From: an uncultured Cytophagales bacterium
GTDB taxonomy: Bacteria; Bacteroidota; Bacteroidia; Cytophagales; Cyclobacteriaceae
Direction of reading: 5' to 3'
Length of the DNA: 64,000 bases
Assembly (NCBI GenBank): GCA_913057175.1
Contig: CAJXNP010000016.1
Coordinates: 124,001 to 188,000, forward strand
The notes below the pieces were generated by a model. The model did not search any database, had not been told where the DNA came from, and saw nothing but the letters and a program-made list of their open reading frames with translations. The translations under genes and the position numbers were made by a program. Below are positions 59,450 through 64,000 of this stretch, piece by piece (the stretch's first letter is position 1; the number at the start of each line of letters is the position of its first letter).

Positions 59450-59709
59450 ATGATTGATAGGGTTTTCTATTCTTGCTATATCATGTTTGTTTTTACATCT
59501 ACTGCAAGGCTTGTGTCCCGCCCGCATAAACGCTTGTGAGGACACAAGTCTTGGGTTGATACAAAGAGCGTAAAGTAAACATTCAAAGCATGATTAAATA
59601 TAATGGATTTATTTCAGGATGGTGAATTAATTCAAGTGGAGTTGGCAACCTTTTCTTTTCGCATGTGTCTTTGGGTCATTACAAACACTGAAAATAAAAT
59701 TTTATAGAG

Positions 59710-60411
59710 ATGAAATCGATCAAAACAATCACTTTTATTGTTGTCTTATTTTTACTCTCAGCATGTGAGGATGAGAGGTTGTCAACCGTTATTACCACAG
59801 AAACCAGGGAACTATCAGATTTTAGCAAGATCCATCTGGATGGGGTAGGAGATGTGGAATACATTGTGTCATCAGAAAAGAAAATTGAAATTACCACTCA
59901 TGTGGATCTGCTACATGATGTCTCAACGTTTGTTAAAAATGATGAACTGCACATCGATCTGAGAAAGAACAATAATAAGATCAAAACACTCGAGTACAAG
60001 GTATATGCTCCTGAGATTGTTGAGTTCAAAATCAATGGAGTGGGTGATATGGAGTCATATGATCCGATTGAGGTAGATCACCTTACTTTACTTCAGGATG
60101 GAGTTGGAAAGATCCGGCTGAATAACATTCTGGCTGAATCAATCTTTGCGAGGTTGAGTGATGTGGGTGATATTATAATCGCCGGGCACGCCAATGAAGT
60201 GAGCTATCGTTTGGATGGGGTTGGCAGCATACGGGCTATTGACCTGGTTGCCAATATCGGAGATGCAGATCTGGAAGGTGTAGGAGATATTGAGCTTTAT
60301 GTACTGGAAGACCTGACCATTCATCACGATGGGATGGGCAAGGTTTATTATAAGGGCAACCCAACATTGCATCTTTCCGGAGATGGTGGAAATATCGTTG
60401 GGGTAAACTAG
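59710..60411 (+). CDS. GIN/DUF2807 domain lipoprotein
   Basis: Lipobox LLSAC; repeated GVGD(V/M/I) rungs (HLDGVGDVEYIV, INGVGDMESY, DGVGKIRL, SDVGDIII, DGVGSIRA, EGVGDIEL). Confidence 0.9.
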   Translation: MKSIKTITFIVVLFLLSACEDERLSTVITTETRELSDFSKIHLDGVGDVEYIVSSEKKIEITTHVDLLHDVSTFVKNDELHIDLRKNNNKIKTLEYKVYAPEIVEFKINGVGDMESYDPIEVDHLTLLQDGVGKIRLNNILAESIFARLSDVGDIIIAGHANEVSYRLDGVGSIRAIDLVANIGDADLEGVGDIELYVLEDLTIHHDGMGKVYYKGNPTLHLSGDGGNIVGVN

Positions 60412-60494
60412 CATTTTAGGAAGCCTGATCATGAAACGTGATATTGTTTCAAAAATAATTTTTACAATAAAAAGAGCATAGGACAGTAAGGTAA

Positions 60495-60551
60495 CGGTCT
60501 GACCGTTTTTTCTGCCAGGAATTGTTTTCTTTCAGGAAGCCGGTCTGACCG
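60495..60551. repeat. Two identical CGGTCTGACCG palindromes, start-to-start spacing 46 bp
   Basis: 60495-60505 (within aCGGTCTGACCGt) and 60541-60551. Confidence 0.9.
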
Positions 60552-60717
60552 ATAAAACCTCAACTGAAGATAATTGGTCGATCCATTTTAGCCATTTTCT
60601 TAAACAGGTTTTTAACCAATCTGTTTCAACCGTGGAAATAAACCAGGAAAAGGAATTATTGGAAAAGCTTGTATCCAAGGTTTTTCGATAGTTGATTTGC
60701 AGCTAATTTTATTAAAG

Positions 60718-61761
60718 ATGCAGGAAATCCCGAACAGGAACAAAATTATCATTTCATGGTTGTTTGCAGGTTGTTTTCTGGTAGCAGCAATGGTGATAAT
60801 CGGGGGAATCACACGACTGACACACTCCGGGTTATCCATGGTCAACTGGCGACCGATAATGGGAACCTTGCCTCCGTTGAATGTGCAACAATGGCAGGAA
60901 ACCTTTGAGCTATATAAACAGTCCCCCGAGTACCAAAAGGTAAATGCTCACTTCAACCTGGAGGAGTTTAAGTCGATTTTTTGGTGGGAGTATATTCATC
61001 GTCTGCTGGGTAGGTTGATCGGTCTTGTCTTTCTCCTTCCCTTTGCTTTCTTTTTGATAAAAGGATGGGTGAAAGGTCCATTGCTTAAAAAGCTGGTATT
61101 CATTTTTCTATTGGGAGGTTTACAAGGATTGCTGGGCTGGTTTATGGTCAAATCCGGTCTGGTGGACAGGCCAAGCGTCAGTCATTACCGTTTGGCGGCA
61201 CACCTGGTGACTGCATTGTTTTTATATGTTTATATTTTCTGGGTTGCACTTGATTTGATTTTTCCTTTGAAAGAAAAACAGGAAAAATTTCTTTCACAGT
61301 TAAGAAAAAATACGGGCGGTTTACTGGCGCTATTGACCATTCAAATTGTTTACGGCGCATTTGTTGCCGGATTAAAAGCTGGCTTCATTATGAATACCTA
61401 TCCACTTATGGCGGGGTATGTCATTCATCCAAGCATAAGTAATGCATTTTCTGAAATGGGCCTTTCTGCTTTAACGGAACACATTGTTACGGTACAATTC
61501 ATTCACAGGACGGTAGGATTGATCTTACTCGTCTTTGGAATTTATGTTTGGTGGATTTTCAGGAATCGGGTTGATTCCAAAAAGCTAAAACTGTCATTAA
61601 ACCTGATCGTTTATTCGTTTTTATTTCAGTTTCTCTTAGGGGTATTGACACTTATTTATGTGGTGCCGGTTTGGCTGGGCGTATTGCATCAGTTTGGAGC
61701 GATTGTGCTTCTGACTGTGTTGATCTTTCAGCTGCATGAGACAAGGAAAGTACTAAATTAA
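60718..61761 (+). CDS. ctaA: Heme A synthase (COX15/CtaA family)
   Basis: GGITRLTHSGLSMVNWRPIMGTLPPL, YIHRLLGRLIGL, GGLQGLLGWFMVKSGL, HRTVGLILLVF; ATG at 60718 preferred over TTG 60697. Confidence 0.95.
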   Translation: MQEIPNRNKIIISWLFAGCFLVAAMVIIGGITRLTHSGLSMVNWRPIMGTLPPLNVQQWQETFELYKQSPEYQKVNAHFNLEEFKSIFWWEYIHRLLGRLIGLVFLLPFAFFLIKGWVKGPLLKKLVFIFLLGGLQGLLGWFMVKSGLVDRPSVSHYRLAAHLVTALFLYVYIFWVALDLIFPLKEKQEKFLSQLRKNTGGLLALLTIQIVYGAFVAGLKAGFIMNTYPLMAGYVIHPSISNAFSEMGLSALTEHIVTVQFIHRTVGLILLVFGIYVWWIFRNRVDSKKLKLSLNLIVYSFLFQFLLGVLTLIYVVPVWLGVLHQFGAIVLLTVLIFQLHETRKVLN

Positions 61762-61795
61762 CATTAAAGTCCTTATTTATTAATCTGGTAGAAGC

Positions 61796-61872
61796 ATTGG
61801 CAGTTGGCAATACCGACACATATTTGCCAACTGCTCTTCGCCAATGGCATAGCCATGCCTTCGGCATTGCCA
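61796..61872. repeat. Dispersed TTGGCAGTTGGCAA / TTGCCAACTGC repeat related to that at 3.16-3.73 kb
   Basis: attggcagttggcaa...tttgccaactgctcttcgccaatggcatagccatgccttcggcattgcc; the right part resembles ccaatggcgcggccacgcttttggcat at about 3160-3185. Confidence 0.75.
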
Positions 61873-61976
61873 ATTTATCGATAGTTTCTTAGTAAATTTA
61901 TCTGGGTAAGCCCCAAAAGAAAATCATCATGCAACCTTTACTGCAAACATATCATCTGTAAATAAAAACATTCAGT

Positions 61977-62720
61977 ATGAAGAAGCTATTCACTGTTTTA
62001 TCCTTATTCATTCTTGTCAGTTCTAACAGTTTTGCACAGAAAATTGAGAAAGATCTGGAGCCATTTAATAAGATTTTGATCGGTCCCGGAGTAAATCTGG
62101 AATTGATCAGAAGCGATCATGAAAAAATCCACATTGTTTCAGAATCAGAATTGGTCCATGATTTAACAATTGCTGTGGACCGGGGTGAACTAAAGGTCTA
62201 CTTTGATTACAAAAACTTTGACTTCACGGATGATAATAATTTTGCCAACGGAAAATATACCCTGGAAAACACACCATATGAAGGTATCAGGATCTATGCG
62301 AAATTATATTTTAGAGATCTGGAAGAGTTGGATTTTAGAGGAGATCAGAAGCTGTTTTGTAAAGACGAAATAAGAAATGAAGAATTTGAGATGAAAATTT
62401 ATGGGGAGTGTGAAGTGAAATTGTCAGCCATTAATGTTATAAATGGCGCTATTAAATCGTATGGTGAAAATGAAATAGAGGTGTTGGGAGGAAATTCGGA
62501 AAACCTGAAAATAATTTCCTACGGAGAAAGTGAGATAAAAGTACAGGGAGTGAGATGCGAGGATATCAAGCTCACTTCATTTGGGGAAAGCGAAATTGAG
62601 GTGTTTGCTGAAAACATACTGAAGGTGAAGGTAATTGGCGAGGGAGAAATCCGGTACAAGGGCGACCCGGAGGTAAAAGAATTCAACCTTGGCGAAGCAC
62701 ATGTTTATAGGATTGATTGA
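61977..62720 (+). CDS. GIN/DUF2807 domain secreted protein
   Basis: Signal peptide; YGECEVKL, YGENEIEV, YGESEIKV, FGESEIEV, GEGEIRYKGDPEV repeated rungs. Confidence 0.9.
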   Translation: MKKLFTVLSLFILVSSNSFAQKIEKDLEPFNKILIGPGVNLELIRSDHEKIHIVSESELVHDLTIAVDRGELKVYFDYKNFDFTDDNNFANGKYTLENTPYEGIRIYAKLYFRDLEELDFRGDQKLFCKDEIRNEEFEMKIYGECEVKLSAINVINGAIKSYGENEIEVLGGNSENLKIISYGESEIKVQGVRCEDIKLTSFGESEIEVFAENILKVKVIGEGEIRYKGDPEVKEFNLGEAHVYRID

Positions 62721-62960
62721 TGAGATCAGAACATATCCCGGGACCATCGTTAAGGCAGCTCTTTGGATAAAAATTCCTTTATTTTATCTCTACAAATCAA
62801 CATTAATAGTCTATTATTTCATCACTGTGGAAGTGTTTTATCAGTCCTATTTCTTTATTTATAATTGTTCTCTAAATTATTTCTCTTATGATAATAGTCA
62901 TTGTTTTACACTAGGCGCGGGTGTATATTCATCCGATTAAATACCCGCACAGGGAAAGCA

Positions 62961-63422
62961 ATGAAATCTTTTATCAAATCTGTTATCTTATTAACTTTAT
63001 TAGTCACAACAATTGTTGGATACTCACAAAAGGGAACTGGTGAAAACAAAGGTGTCAGCCGTCAAGAATTGAACTCAGAACTTCTTGAACTGGAAGGTAC
63101 AATAGAGACAATAGAATCAGGCCCGTGCAAGTACACTACAGGAAAGTCTGTCTCTGGAACTCACTTGATTATAAAGTTACAAATGGAGACCTTAAACATT
63201 CATCTTGGCCCCACAGCCGAGGTGTCCAGATACTTCAACGGAACAGAAGGTGAATATATAGCAATGATAGTTTTTCGAACCAATAAACTTCCGGAAGACC
63301 ATTACATAGCTAAGGAAATAATTTTGAATGGGCAAAGTATAGTATTAAGAGATGAAGACCTTAGACCCGTGTGGGCAGGTAATACGGGTAAAAAGAAGTC
63401 TGGAAGAGGAAGGAATAATTAA
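62961..63422 (+). CDS. Hypothetical secreted protein
   Basis: ATG start MKSFIKSVILLTLLVTTIVGYSQKGTGENKGVSRQELNSELLELEGTIETIESGPCKYTTGK; signal peptide. Confidence 0.7.
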   Translation: MKSFIKSVILLTLLVTTIVGYSQKGTGENKGVSRQELNSELLELEGTIETIESGPCKYTTGKSVSGTHLIIKLQMETLNIHLGPTAEVSRYFNGTEGEYIAMIVFRTNKLPEDHYIAKEIILNGQSIVLRDEDLRPVWAGNTGKKKSGRGRNN

Positions 63423-63703
63423 TTAGCCACAGAAACCGAATTATAAAAGTATCGGATTGTCATGATGGGACATAACATATCGGTACTTTTTACCAACATG
63501 CGAATCCACAGCACAAAAACGCTCCACAGATCTCTCTATGTTTACAGAAGAGGACAATGGAGTCACAATTAGAACTTACTTATCAAATTATTGTTCATTT
63601 CGTATCAATTGATTTTCGCATTCGGGAACTAAATCGAATTAGAATACTGTTTTTAAGGTGTGAGTAGACAGTGGTTGGTTTGTTAAGCATAAAGACTACA
63701 AAG

Positions 63704-64000
63704 ATGAGATTACACCCTGACGAACTCCTGATTTATTACGACAATAAATCCAGTTTACACAAGAAAACGCGTGCTCTGGCTTACAGCATTACCAATCATG
63801 TTCACGAAGTAGATTTTGACCATTATAAACTCACGAAATTAATGTGGGGTGAAATATTGATATTACTTGGGCTACAGGCCAAACAGTTACTCAATAAATC
63901 GGATCCAAAGTATCAGACCCTTATTGCCAGGCATGATTTTGAGGAGGACGCCTGGCTGGAAATACTGGTGAAAAATCCTGACTTAATCAAAGCTCCTGTG
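63704..64000 (+). CDS. ArsC/Spx-like thioredoxin-fold family protein, 3' end outside the window
   Basis: ATG ORF open to the window end: MRLHPDELLIYYDNKSSLHKKTRALAYSITNHVHEVDFDHYKLTKLMWGEILILLGLQAKQLLNKSDPKYQTLIARHDFEEDAWLEILVKNPDLIKAPV; pattern ...NPDLIKAPV typical of ArsC-like proteins. Confidence 0.65.
   Translation, partial: MRLHPDELLIYYDNKSSLHKKTRALAYSITNHVHEVDFDHYKLTKLMWGEILILLGLQAKQLLNKSDPKYQTLIARHDFEEDAWLEILVKNPDLIKAPV

Noticed and set aside
1-64000. CRISPR arrays, tRNAs, rRNA operons, transposases, prophage genes
   Set aside because: Looked for regularly spaced repeats, tRNA-like TTCGA/CCA patterns near intergenic gaps, and transposase/integrase motifs in the ORF list; none convincing. 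A tRNAscan-SE/CRISPR finder run would be needed to exclude them rigorously.

Overview
The window looks like a Bacteroidetes (Cytophagales-like) chromosomal segment: SusC/SusD pair, T9SS C-terminal sorting domain, GIN/DUF2807 proteins, TamB and the gene order pdxA-DUF177-rpmF-efp-accB-accC. About 45 coding regions are supportable. Most are housekeeping or core genes (BCKDH-like E1 fusion, sigma-54 response regulator, photolyase, Smr protein, tamB, tsaD, mgtE, rsmA, pdxA, rpmF, efp, accB/accC, ctaA). There is a complete starch-utilisation (Sus-like) locus at about 32.3-48.6 kb, with a periplasmic-propeller/LuxR regulator, SusC, SusD, a triple-repeat SusE/F-like lipoprotein, a T9SS-tagged GH13 amylase, a second GH13 enzyme and a GH97 enzyme. 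A second carbohydrate cluster at about 50.7-59.5 kb holds a secreted sorbosone-dehydrogenase-like/cytochrome c protein, a DUF1080 protein, a trehalase and a Gfo/Idh/MocA oxidoreductase. RNase P RNA (rnpB) lies on the minus strand at about 5.02-5.43 kb and carries two identical perfect 16-bp palindromes in peripheral positions. The most noteworthy non-standard signals are: (i) a four-helix-bundle (23S rRNA IVP family) gene flanked by inverted TTGGCAGTTGGCAA-type repeats, with a gene-less relative of the same repeat about 58 kb away; (ii) the twin palindromes inside rnpB; (iii) a pair of identical CGGTCTGACCG palindromes exactly 46 bp apart upstream of heme A synthase; (iv) a truncated PIN-toxin relic; (v) several strong intergenic inverted repeats. 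I found no CRISPR array, tRNA, rRNA operon, prophage or transposase, and nothing I would confidently call a new defence system.
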